Shown: one piece after another, positions 43,018 to 51,455 of the stretch
Numbering within the stretch: position 1 is the stretch's first letter
Layout of the letters: each line of letters begins with the position of its first letter
NCBI GenBank assembly: GCA_048266425.1
Contig: JBLWZN010000007.1
Location: 45,255-109,254 of the forward strand
Reading direction: 5' to 3'
DNA from: Cerina sp048266425
Lineage (GTDB): Bacteria > Bacteroidota > Bacteroidia > Flavobacteriales > Flavobacteriaceae
Length of the DNA stretch: 64,000 nucleotides
Program-made: the position numbers and the translations under genes
Notes under the pieces: generated by a model
The model's input: only the letters and a program-made list of their open reading frames with translations
Told to the model about the DNA's origin: nothing
Databases searched by the model: none

Positions 43018-43180
43018 AGAGCAAGGGGTTTTTCTCCCCTTGGGCTTTGGCGCGGCACCGAGGATGCCGAGAAATCCGGAACGGAGGGACTTCCCTTTCG
43101 GGCGATGGAAGTTGTCCGGAATGGAGGACTGGAACGGAGGGTTTTTCTGGCTTCCGCAGGGGCTTGGGATTCATGACATT
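43018..43180. other. GC-rich block, possible structured RNA
   Basis: A sharp G-rich (plus strand) stretch inside AT-rich sequence. It has a perfect hairpin CAAGGGG-TTTTTCT-CCCCTTG (43,022-43,042), a second arm pair ACTTCC / GGAAGT, and GGAACGGAGGG twice. It lies between the oriT-like region and the first cargo gene. No convincing reading frame. Confidence 0.4.
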
Positions 43181-43754
43181 AATAGCATAGCCAAATGAAA
43201 AGATTCTACCCCATCTTAAATATTTTGAGAATTGAACTTCCCATAATCTATCAAATATTGGAAATATGGGATGGAAATCAAAACTGCACTTCAATTTATC
43301 TGACCCGGCTCATTCAAAATCAAATTCAAACCTATTTTTTAATTTTCCCTGTAATCTTACCATGTTACAAGTATATATTTTACCTTCCCGTTCTCCCTCC
43401 GACTTAAAAAATCAAACTCATAAATAAAAAAATATGCCTCTCCCTTATTGTTCTTCTAGTAATGGGTAAAAAATTTGAGATCAAAATCGAAGACAACGGA
43501 AATTTGAACCCATGGAGCAAATAGACCCTTTATGGATAAAGATTTGCTAACTTAGTCCTACATATAATGAATATAAGTTTAATAATCATATTACTACGTT
43601 GTGCGAAATCTTCCTACCAGAAAAACCAGTTGAGTTTTTGGGACAACGAGAACTAAAACCGCAGTGAGATAAATTTTACTTAAAACCATAACTTTCTAAA
43701 TGTCAATATTTTAACTTTGACGTAGTTTGGAAGCTAAAAAAACCAAATCTGTGA

Positions 43755-43997
43755 ATGAAATTATTCATCAAAACCTTTCTATTATCCATTCTTACATTTT
43801 CAATAATTCTATACTTCACATCAATAAAAGAAGGAATGGAAGTGCTGAAAATTCAGGGTTCATACCTTGAAAACATTGGAGAGAGTTTTGGATATTTTTT
43901 AAATTGGTGCTTACCATATTGGTGGAGTTATTTAATTCCAGCTTCTTTAACCATTTCATTTATCACAGTTATATTCAGACGAAAAAATGTTAACTAA
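43755..43997 (+). CDS. Small two-helix membrane protein, unknown
   Basis: An 80-residue protein I do not recognise. Two membrane helices flank a polar middle: about 5-22 ('IKTFLLSILTFSIILYF') and about 56-74 ('WWSYLIPASLTISFITVIF'), with a basic tail (RRKNVN) that places the C terminus in the cytoplasm. Its last 11 bases overlap the start of the next gene (43,987), so the two are translationally coupled and should act together. Low G+C like its partner. It has no signal for secretion and could be a membrane effector or anchor. Confidence 0.65.
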   Translation: MKLFIKTFLLSILTFSIILYFTSIKEGMEVLKIQGSYLENIGESFGYFLNWCLPYWWSYLIPASLTISFITVIFRRKNVN

Positions 43998-44640
43998 AGA
44001 ATTAGTCGAGAAATCAAAGAAAACTCCATTGGATTTTAGCAATAAAATTCTATACGAAATGTGTAGCAGATATCCCACTCACCAACAAGTTGACACCATA
44101 ATCGGAAAAGTTCTAATTATTGGTAGAGTTTATTCGGCAGCGATTGAAAGGCGAAAAAATAAGGCAGAACCCAATGACCAGTTTTATATCGAAAAGGTAG
44201 GCCCTAAATTTAGGGATTCGGACTTGGACTTGTATATTCAAAAACTACAACTGGAATCTAAACCAACTGATAGCAATATTGCGGAACTTTTGGAGACTCA
44301 TCTGTACTTGACAAAATTGATTAAGGATCTGACCGAGCAAGAAAAAAGGTCTTTTTCTTCAAAATATCTACATTTTCATTTACCAGAACTATATTTTATT
44401 TACGACACTCGGGCCGTAAAGGCAATAAGCATTTTAAAAGTAAAATTGACCAAAGAACAAAAAGCAAAACTGAACAAAGAGCTTATGGATTTGGAGTATG
44501 CAAAGCTTTTCTATAAATGTGTTAACTTGAAAAAGAAAATCAAAGAAGACTGGAAATTGGATTTAACCAACAGACATTTGGACAATATGTTAATGACTGT
44601 AATCGAGCAGGATGGAAAAGCCAGCGCACAAAAATTGTAA
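43987..44640 (+). CDS. Unknown soluble protein, partner of the small membrane protein
   Basis: A 217-residue cytoplasmic, Lys-rich, mostly helical protein. The recognisable stretches are 'IIGKVLIIGRVYSAAIERRKNK', 'AELLETHLYLTKLIKDLTEQEKRSFSSKYLHFHLPELYFIYDTRA' and a Lys/Leu-rich C-terminal half. I believe similar unnamed proteins are scattered in other bacteria, but I know no domain name or function. The His/Tyr-rich core 'YLHFHLPELYFIYD' looks like a conserved centre. The gene overlaps the membrane protein gene by 11 bases, and the pair sits among restriction and nuclease genes of the element, so a defence role is possible but unproven. Confidence 0.7.
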   Translation: MLTKELVEKSKKTPLDFSNKILYEMCSRYPTHQQVDTIIGKVLIIGRVYSAAIERRKNKAEPNDQFYIEKVGPKFRDSDLDLYIQKLQLESKPTDSNIAELLETHLYLTKLIKDLTEQEKRSFSSKYLHFHLPELYFIYDTRAVKAISILKVKLTKEQKAKLNKELMDLEYAKLFYKCVNLKKKIKEDWKLDLTNRHLDNMLMTVIEQDGKASAQKL

Positions 44641-44896
44641 CAACAAATAGGGCGTTAAGCCGTGTACTTATTGACTTGGGAAACGTTAGAAGGTATCCTC
44701 CCTATAGAAACGTATTTTTAAGTTTCTTTAATGAAAAGTATTTAAGGAATAAAGAACAAGCAACAAGCAACAAGGTTGGAAACCTAATTTAGTGTAAAGA
44801 CTAATCTTTAACTTGTGTATACTATGTCCCTTAAAGAACATGACTTATATCACCTAAAAATAGTTTTTCCATAAATAGCTTTTCTTCAATTTTTAT

Positions 44897-47800
44897 ATGA
44901 AATACAAGAACAACCAGATTATTTACAGCCCTACCGATTTATCTACTCATAGCAGTTGTAAACACCTCACTCAACTAAACAAACAACATGAAAGAGGCGA
45001 AATTGCAGATCCAGAACAATACACGAATCGTGTTGTGCAAATGCTGAAAGAGAAAGGTATCGAGTTTGAAAAGAACCACCTACAGGAGATAAAGGATCAA
45101 GGAAGAACTGTATCAGAAATTAGTACTGATGACCCCCATGCTGAAAAACATACAATAGATGCCATGAAAGCAGGTATTGATGTTATTTACCAGGCAAGGT
45201 TGAAAGAAGATGGCAAATGGAGCGGATGGGCTGATTTTCTAAAGAAGGTTGATAAACCAAGTGATTTAGGAGATTGGTCTTATGAGGTGTGGGATACTAA
45301 GCTTGCGAATGAAACCAAGGCTGGGACAATTTTACAAATTGGCCTTTATTCGGAGCGCATAGCTCAAATCCAAGGTGTAACTCCAGAGTACATGGGTGTG
45401 ATTAAGCCTGACGGGGAAGAGCGTTATCGCTATGATGAACATGCGGCATATATACGGGTTGTGAAACGGAATTTGGAAGAAGCAATTGCCAATGATGAGG
45501 AGACCTACCCTGAGCCAGTCAGCCATTGCGATATTTGCAGATGGTGGAAGAGCTGTAATGCTATTAGACGAAGAGATGACCACCTAACCTTTGTGGCTGG
45601 AATGGGTAAATCACAAATGAAAGAACTCAATTTGCATGAAGTTGACACGCTGGAGAAACTGGCCTGTCTTGATTTACCTGTGCCTTTTAATCCTTCTAAA
45701 GGTGTTAAAGAGACTTACAACAAACTTCGAGAACAGGCTCGTTTACAGCATACGAGCAGACAAAACGGATATAAACCTATCTACGAAACCTTAGACATTG
45801 AAGAAGGCAAAGGGTTGTATAAACTGCCAGAACCTTCCATGAACGATATTTATCTCGATTTTGAAGGCGACCGCATGGTTGAGCCCGATGGCCTTGAATA
45901 CATGATTGGTTTCGTTCACAAAGGCGTATACCATGCTCTCTGGGCTAAAAACGAAGCGGAAGAAAAAGAGATTTTCGAGCAATTCATTGACTTTGCCTAT
46001 AAGCTAAAACAAGAAGATCCCTCGCTTCATATATACCACTATGCACCTTATGAAGTCACGGCTTTTAAGCGGCTGATGGGTAAATACGCATCGTGCGAAA
46101 ATGAAATCGACACATTCTTACGATCAAATACTTTTGTGGATCTATATAGTGTTGTTCGACAATCCATTCGTGCCAGCGTTGAGAATTACTCGATCAAGAA
46201 CCTAGAGATATTTTTTGGATATGAGCGCAAGATGAATTTACGCGATCTCTCAAGTCATAAATCCCAACTGGAGTTACTTCTGCAAACTAGGAATATTGAT
46301 AAATTAACAAAGGAAACCAAAGATGCCGTCCAACTATACAATCAAGATGACTGCGAATCATTGGTTCGCCTTCAAGCATGGCTGGAGGATATTCGTGCCA
46401 GGTTAATTGGCGAAGGTGAAAACATTATACGGCCAGAAGATGGCGATGGTGTTGCCAGTGAGAATATCACTGCGCATCAAGAGCGCATTCAGCCCATTAT
46501 GAATGCTCTACTCAATGGTGTGCCTCCAATAAAGGCTGAACGAAGCGAAGTTGAGCAGGCTCGATATATTCTGGCTCATATGCTTGATTGGTATCGCAGA
46601 GAGAAGAAGACATTTTGGTGGGAGTTTTTCCGATTAAAAGAGCTTTCCGAAGATGACCTCTTGGAAGAGCGAAAAGCAATTTCTTTTCTTAAATATACCG
46701 GCAATCGAGAGCTTGAAAAAAGAAGTATCGTTGATACGTATACATTTCCAATTCAGGAATGTGATTTGCGTCCAGGTCATTCTTTAGAGGATCAAGAAGG
46801 AAATAAGCTGGGCACCATTCATGAGATTGACATTGAAGCTGGTATACTCCGCATCAAAAAGGGTCCAACTAAAATCGACCTGCCCCACCCGATTTCCGTC
46901 ATGAGTTTGGAAAACATTAATTCCAGTACCAAAGAAGAAGCCATCATCAGGTTGGCGGAATGGGTTATTGCCAATGGTATGGACAGTAAAGATGAGACGT
47001 TCCGAGCAGCAAGACAATTGCTCTTGAATGCTCCTCCAAGTTTAACAGAGGCACTGAACTACAATGAGGATATTCTGGCGAGAACATTTGACTTTGCAGC
47101 CAAACTAGACCATAGTTATCTGCCTGTTCAAGGCCCTCCTGGTGCGGGCAAGAGTTTTACGGGAAGTCACCTTATTGTTCGTTTGGCTCAGCAAGGAAAG
47201 AAAATCGGAATTACTGCCCTTAGCCACAAGGTCATTACAAATTTGCTAACGAAAGTTTGGGAGGAAGCTCAAGAGGAAGGATTTAACATTCAAATGATAC
47301 AGAAAACCGAACCAGATCTGGATAATCCTTCCCCTTGGTCGGTAAGTAATGATGAAAATGACATCCAATCAGCCATAGGCGGTGTGGACGTTATTGCCGG
47401 AACTTCATTTGTGTGGAGCAAACCACCTTATGAGGGTAGCGTGGATTACCTGTTTGTGGATGAAGCCGGTCAATTGTCTTTAATTGATACGCTAGCCGTT
47501 TCGCACTGCTGCTCCAACCTCGTTCTTTTGGGCGATCCACAACAATTGAAACAACCCCAGCAAGGCGTACATCCAGACGGGACTGAAGTATCGGCTCTAG
47601 AACACGTGTTGCAGGGCGAGAAAACCATTGCTAATGAGCAAGGTGTGTTTTTGGCGGAGACCTGGCGCATGCATTCATCTATTAATACGTTTGTATCAGA
47701 GCTCTTTTATGAGAATAGATTACAATCAAAAGACCATCTCGATCAACAGCAGATTATAGGCTCAAAGTATACTGGAGCTGGTTTGTACCTTGAAGAAGTT

Positions 47801-48253
47801 GAACATATTGGAAATACCAACTCATCTTCCGAAGAGGTTGAGAAGGTGTCGGAAATTGTGGCGCACCTGACTGGTGGCAATGTTACTTTTATTAATGAAA
47901 ACAGCGAAGAAGCTACCTTGACTACTAGTGATATAAAAATCATTACTCCTTACAATGCACAAGTACAGGCCATCAAACAACGTTTGCCCAATTTGGAGGT
48001 TGGCACGGTTGACAAATTCCAGGGTCAGGAAGCTCCCGTAATTATTTACTCTGTAGCCACTTCCAGCTTGGAAGAAGCCCCACGTGGAATGGACTTTCTA
48101 TTTAGCCCGAACCGATTTAATGTTGCCGTTTCGCGGGCCCGTACACGTTTTATTATGGTGGCAAACCCAGCCATTTTTGAAGCGGAGTGTAAAAGCCCAC
48201 ACCAAATAAAACTGGCGAATGCCTTTTGTAGGTTTAAAGAACTTTCACGGTGA
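44897..48253 (+). CDS. RecB-like nuclease / SF1 helicase fusion (TM0106 family)
   Basis: An 1118-residue protein. The N-terminal part (about 1-240) resembles the TM0106-type RecB nucleases, with 'YSPTDLSTHSSCKHLTQLNKQ', 'EVWDTKLANETKAGTILQIGLYS' (nuclease Asp...Lys core) and a Cys cluster 'CDICRWWKSC' that could hold an Fe-S centre as in Cas4/Dna2. An RNase H-like 3'-5' exonuclease domain follows ('DIYLDFEGDRM', about 310-500). The C-terminal half is an SF1B helicase: Walker A 'GPPGAGKS' (Lys752), Walker B Asp855-Glu856 in 'FVDEAGQLS', 'GDPQQL', and 'DKFQGQEAPVIIYS...NVAVSRARTRFIMV'. It is like Dna2/UPF1. In a mobile island it is best read as a DNA-degrading defence or repair enzyme; the trigger is unknown. 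Confidence 0.88.
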   Translation: MKYKNNQIIYSPTDLSTHSSCKHLTQLNKQHERGEIADPEQYTNRVVQMLKEKGIEFEKNHLQEIKDQGRTVSEISTDDPHAEKHTIDAMKAGIDVIYQARLKEDGKWSGWADFLKKVDKPSDLGDWSYEVWDTKLANETKAGTILQIGLYSERIAQIQGVTPEYMGVIKPDGEERYRYDEHAAYIRVVKRNLEEAIANDEETYPEPVSHCDICRWWKSCNAIRRRDDHLTFVAGMGKSQMKELNLHEVDTLEKLACLDLPVPFNPSKGVKETYNKLREQARLQHTSRQNGYKPIYETLDIEEGKGLYKLPEPSMNDIYLDFEGDRMVEPDGLEYMIGFVHKGVYHALWAKNEAEEKEIFEQFIDFAYKLKQEDPSLHIYHYAPYEVTAFKRLMGKYASCENEIDTFLRSNTFVDLYSVVRQSIRASVENYSIKNLEIFFGYERKMNLRDLSSHKSQLELLLQTRNIDKLTKETKDAVQLYNQDDCESLVRLQAWLEDIRARLIGEGENIIRPEDGDGVASENITAHQERIQPIMNALLNGVPPIKAERSEVEQARYILAHMLDWYRREKKTFWWEFFRLKELSEDDLLEERKAISFLKYTGNRELEKRSIVDTYTFPIQECDLRPGHSLEDQEGNKLGTIHEIDIEAGILRIKKGPTKIDLPHPISVMSLENINSSTKEEAIIRLAEWVIANGMDSKDETFRAARQLLLNAPPSLTEALNYNEDILARTFDFAAKLDHSYLPVQGPPGAGKSFTGSHLIVRLAQQGKKIGITALSHKVITNLLTKVWEEAQEEGFNIQMIQKTEPDLDNPSPWSVSNDENDIQSAIGGVDVIAGTSFVWSKPPYEGSVDYLFVDEAGQLSLIDTLAVSHCCSNLVLLGDPQQLKQPQQGVHPDGTEVSALEHVLQGEKTIANEQGVFLAETWRMHSSINTFVSELFYENRLQSKDHLDQQQIIGSKYTGAGLYLEEVEHIGNTNSSSEEVEKVSEIVAHLTGGNVTFINENSEEATLTTSDIKIITPYNAQVQAIKQRLPNLEVGTVDKFQGQEAPVIIYSVATSSLEEAPRGMDFLFSPNRFNVAVSRARTRFIMVANPAIFEAECKSPHQIKLANAFCRFKELSR

Positions 48254-48388
48254 ACTAGAGCCCAGTAATTAAATTATAAATGCCTAAAGTCAATTTAATT
48301 AGGTCTTTGGTCAAAATTCTAGCATGCAGAAAACACGCAAGATATATCAGATGATGTTTATCAGCCGTCATTTCCAATACTTAGTAAT

Positions 48389-51300
48389 CTATGCATTCAA
48401 GCGTTTAAAAACTTTTTTCAACATATAATCTTTAACCAGCATTCCAAAATCTTTATCATCCATCATTTTACTGAAAATGTCGTGATTTTGTTCCATTCTC
48501 CCTATCAGCTTATCCATAAAGGCATCCTCAAAACCAAATTTAAAGTTGTCCATCGAATTGTTTCTGGCCTGTTCGGACAATTTATCATCGGCTACTAGCT
48601 CCGCCTCTATCTGGTCAAAAAACAATTTATCAGCTTCACTAAATTCAGTGCCGAATTTCTTGTTTAAGAGATTAATAATCTCGGATAAAGCCTCTTGTTC
48701 CTCTTTATTTGCCAAACGAATTCCCGCACCGGAAATTCCCTCCAGTTGATATTCGCCTTCGCTCTCCATCAACAACCGCTGCTCCCCTATCTTCTGCAAC
48801 CGATAGTATTCCAGGGAAACTTCATCCCCCAATTTAAAGCGGTCATTTTGGCTTTTACGCGGTAGCTTCTTCAATAAAAATCGACCGTAGGTATAAAGCT
48901 TTTCCAACTCAACATCCGAGAAAGGCATAATCTGGGTCAAAAATGAATACAACCTGGTAAATGACTGTAGGGCATGTTTAAAATTATCCTGGGTCACTTC
49001 GGTGCCAACGATATCTTCTTTGGAGTTTTCTTCCGGTAATTTTTTAAACCGCTCAACGGCAGGGTCTATGTAGGCGTTTAATTTCCCTTGTTCCTTTACG
49101 GATAGGGTAATTGCCGATTTAAAGAAAACGTTGCAAAAATTATCAATTTCGGTCTGCCAAATAATATGCGCCTTTTCAATTTCCGATTTTAGGTCGAATA
49201 AATGATTGGGATCGGTATTCGATTCTATCGAGGTAAGTTCATAATAGGGCTGAAAGGAGGCCAATACATCCTCTGCCTCATTGGCAAAATCCAATATAAA
49301 AGTGTCTTCCTTTCCTGTATGCATCCGGTTTAACCGGGATAATGTTTGGACACATTTTACACCGGACAACTTCTTATCCACATACATGGTGTGTAGCAAA
49401 GGTTGATCAAAACCGGTTTGATATTTGTCGGCTACAATGAGCAATTGATACTCCGAGGAAGCAAATTTTCGTGGCAGTTCCTTTTCCTTAAAACCATTTA
49501 TTTCCACTTCTGTTACCCCTTCCGGATATAGATCATAAATCACCTTGCCAGAAAATGCCACAATGGTCTTGATGTCGTGGTAGCCCATTTTTTGGATGTA
49601 TTTGTCGAACTCATCCTTGTAGCGCACAGCGTGCAACCGTGATCCTGTAACGAGCATCGCTTTGGCCATGCCCCCTATCTTCTTGGAAACAACCTGCCTG
49701 AAATGCTCGATCATCACTTCGGTCTTTTGGGCCAAGTTATGGGGATGCAGGGACAAGAAACGTCCAATAGCCCTAGCTGCCTGTTTTTTGTTGACTTTTG
49801 GATCTTCCTCAATTTCCTTGGACAGCCTAAAATAGGTCTTATACGTGGTGTAATTTTTAAGAACATCCAAAATGAAACCCTCCTCGATCGCCTGCTTCAT
49901 ACTATACAGATGAAAGGGTTTTGGTATGCCTTGGCCGTCGGGCGTGCCAAAAACCTCAACTGTCTTGGTCTTAGGGGTAGCGGTAAAAGCAAAAAAGCTA
50001 AGATTGTCCTGTTTTCCCCTGGCCTCCATCGATTTCCGGATTTGGTCTTCCGCATCCTCGTCCAATCCGGAATCAAGCTCTTCCAAAGCTGCTTCTTCCA
50101 GCGATTTGGCAGAAAGCACTTCCTTCATTTTCTTGGTGGCCTCCCCTCCCTGCGAGGAGTGTGCTTCGTCTATGATTACGGCATACTTCCTTGCTGGCAA
50201 CTCGCCTATTTTTTCCAGGATAAAGGGAAACTTCTGTAGGGTGGTAATAATAATATTGGATCCAACTGTAATGGCATCGGCCAATTGTTGGGAGTTCTTT
50301 TCTATTTTCTGGACTACGCCCTGTTTATGTTCAAACTGATATATGGTGCTCTGCAACTGGCTGTCCAATACTTTCCGGTCCGTTATAACTAAAACGGAAT
50401 CGAAAACCCGTTCATTTTTGGCATCGTGCAGACTGGATAAACGATAGGACAACCAGGCAATGGAATTGGATTTCCCCGAACCTGCCGAATGCTGTATCAG
50501 GTAATTATGGCCAGCACCGTTACGCTTGGCATCTGTGGTAAGTTTGCGAACGACATCCATTTGGTGATAGCGGGGGAAAATCAGGGTTTCCTTCGTTTTT
50601 TGAACACCATTAAGTTGAAAGGTTTCTGCATTCAAGTGAAGGAACTTTCCAATAATATCCATAAAGCTATCTTTGGCCCAAACCTTTTCCCATAAGTAGG
50701 CCGTTCTATAGCCTACTTTGTTTACTGGATTACCGGCCCCATTATTGTCACCCAAATTAAAAGGCAGGTATCTGGTATTCTTTCCCGCCAGTTTGGTGGT
50801 CATATAACATTCATCGGTATCTACGGCAAAATGCACCAAAGTGCGTTTTTTAAATTGAAAGATAGGTTCTGTGGGTTCCCTATCATAAACGTATTGCTTT
50901 TTGGCATTGGACACGTTTTGACCCGAAAACTGATTCTTCAATTCTATGGTGGCAACTGGCAAGCCGTTTAGACTTAACACCATATCCAAGGAATTCTTAC
51001 CGTTTCGCTCGTAGTACAATTGGCGGGTCACCGATAAATGATTGGTGGCATATAAGATTTCGGTCTCTGGGTTTAAGGTGCTTTCGGGACGGAAGTACGC
51101 CATTTTAAACTTCACCCCATAGTCTGTAAAACCATTGCGCAGCACATCTAACGTACCACGGTTGTCCAGCTCCTTCAATAGACGTTGCATTACTTTTTGC
51201 TCTACATTGTCCTTGTGGATGTTGACGATCTTATCCCATAACGTAGGTTGCGAGGTTTGTAAAAAATGAATGATATATGAAGGGAACAGGCCTAATTTTG

Positions 51301-51403
51301 CTTCAAAATCTTGGGAATGTCCTTTTATATAGCCCCCATTTTCCAATAAGGAGACTTCTATAGCCGCCTCAAAAGTATCTTCTGTATGTATCGTTTTTGA
51401 CAT
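48389..51403 (-). CDS. hsdR: Type I restriction enzyme, R (motor/nuclease) subunit
   Basis: A 1004-residue HsdR. The N-terminal PD-(D/E)xK nuclease is seen in 'DMVLSLNGLPVATIELKNQ'. The SF2 translocase follows with Walker A 'HSAGSGKSNS' (about 308-317), DEAH-type 'VIIDEAHSSQGG', 'FFAFTATPK' (motif III) and 'KYQTGFDQPLLHTMYVDKKLSG' (motif V), ending in 'QTLSRLNRMHTGKED' (motif VI). A helical C-terminal domain docks it on the methylase. It cuts unmodified DNA after ATP-driven translocation. It is the last gene of the hsd operon, 52 bases after the ATPase gene. Full length, no frameshift seen. Confidence 0.96.
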   Translation of the reverse strand: MSKTIHTEDTFEAAIEVSLLENGGYIKGHSQDFEAKLGLFPSYIIHFLQTSQPTLWDKIVNIHKDNVEQKVMQRLLKELDNRGTLDVLRNGFTDYGVKFKMAYFRPESTLNPETEILYATNHLSVTRQLYYERNGKNSLDMVLSLNGLPVATIELKNQFSGQNVSNAKKQYVYDREPTEPIFQFKKRTLVHFAVDTDECYMTTKLAGKNTRYLPFNLGDNNGAGNPVNKVGYRTAYLWEKVWAKDSFMDIIGKFLHLNAETFQLNGVQKTKETLIFPRYHQMDVVRKLTTDAKRNGAGHNYLIQHSAGSGKSNSIAWLSYRLSSLHDAKNERVFDSVLVITDRKVLDSQLQSTIYQFEHKQGVVQKIEKNSQQLADAITVGSNIIITTLQKFPFILEKIGELPARKYAVIIDEAHSSQGGEATKKMKEVLSAKSLEEAALEELDSGLDEDAEDQIRKSMEARGKQDNLSFFAFTATPKTKTVEVFGTPDGQGIPKPFHLYSMKQAIEEGFILDVLKNYTTYKTYFRLSKEIEEDPKVNKKQAARAIGRFLSLHPHNLAQKTEVMIEHFRQVVSKKIGGMAKAMLVTGSRLHAVRYKDEFDKYIQKMGYHDIKTIVAFSGKVIYDLYPEGVTEVEINGFKEKELPRKFASSEYQLLIVADKYQTGFDQPLLHTMYVDKKLSGVKCVQTLSRLNRMHTGKEDTFILDFANEAEDVLASFQPYYELTSIESNTDPNHLFDLKSEIEKAHIIWQTEIDNFCNVFFKSAITLSVKEQGKLNAYIDPAVERFKKLPEENSKEDIVGTEVTQDNFKHALQSFTRLYSFLTQIMPFSDVELEKLYTYGRFLLKKLPRKSQNDRFKLGDEVSLEYYRLQKIGEQRLLMESEGEYQLEGISGAGIRLANKEEQEALSEIINLLNKKFGTEFSEADKLFFDQIEAELVADDKLSEQARNNSMDNFKFGFEDAFMDKLIGRMEQNHDIFSKMMDDKDFGMLVKDYMLKKVFKRLNA

Positions 51404-51455
51404 ATTCCAATATGCTTATTCCGTAGTCTTCCTAGTTACTAACTTAGTTACCATC

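Larger units (their letters stand above)
42740..43754. other. Kilobase without genes: oriT-like region and GC-rich block
   Basis: These 1015 bases hold a nic-like word and short hairpins (42,753-42,826), a perfect 22-bp inverted repeat (42,891-42,963), a GC-rich structured block (about 43,018-43,180) and then about 570 bases of AT-rich sequence in which I see nothing. Small frames in the GC-rich block lack start signals and look like chance. Confidence 0.7.

Noticed and set aside
42950..43294. 114-codon minus-strand frame and two plus-strand frames across the GC-rich block
   Set aside because: Overlapping frames in several phases in a G-rich stretch, without a domain; a structured nucleic acid explains the composition better. 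Not excluded outright.
43195..43407. 70-codon plus-strand frame in the mob upstream spacer
   Set aside because: Ile/Pro/Tyr-rich translation of AT-rich sequence with no ribosome-binding site.
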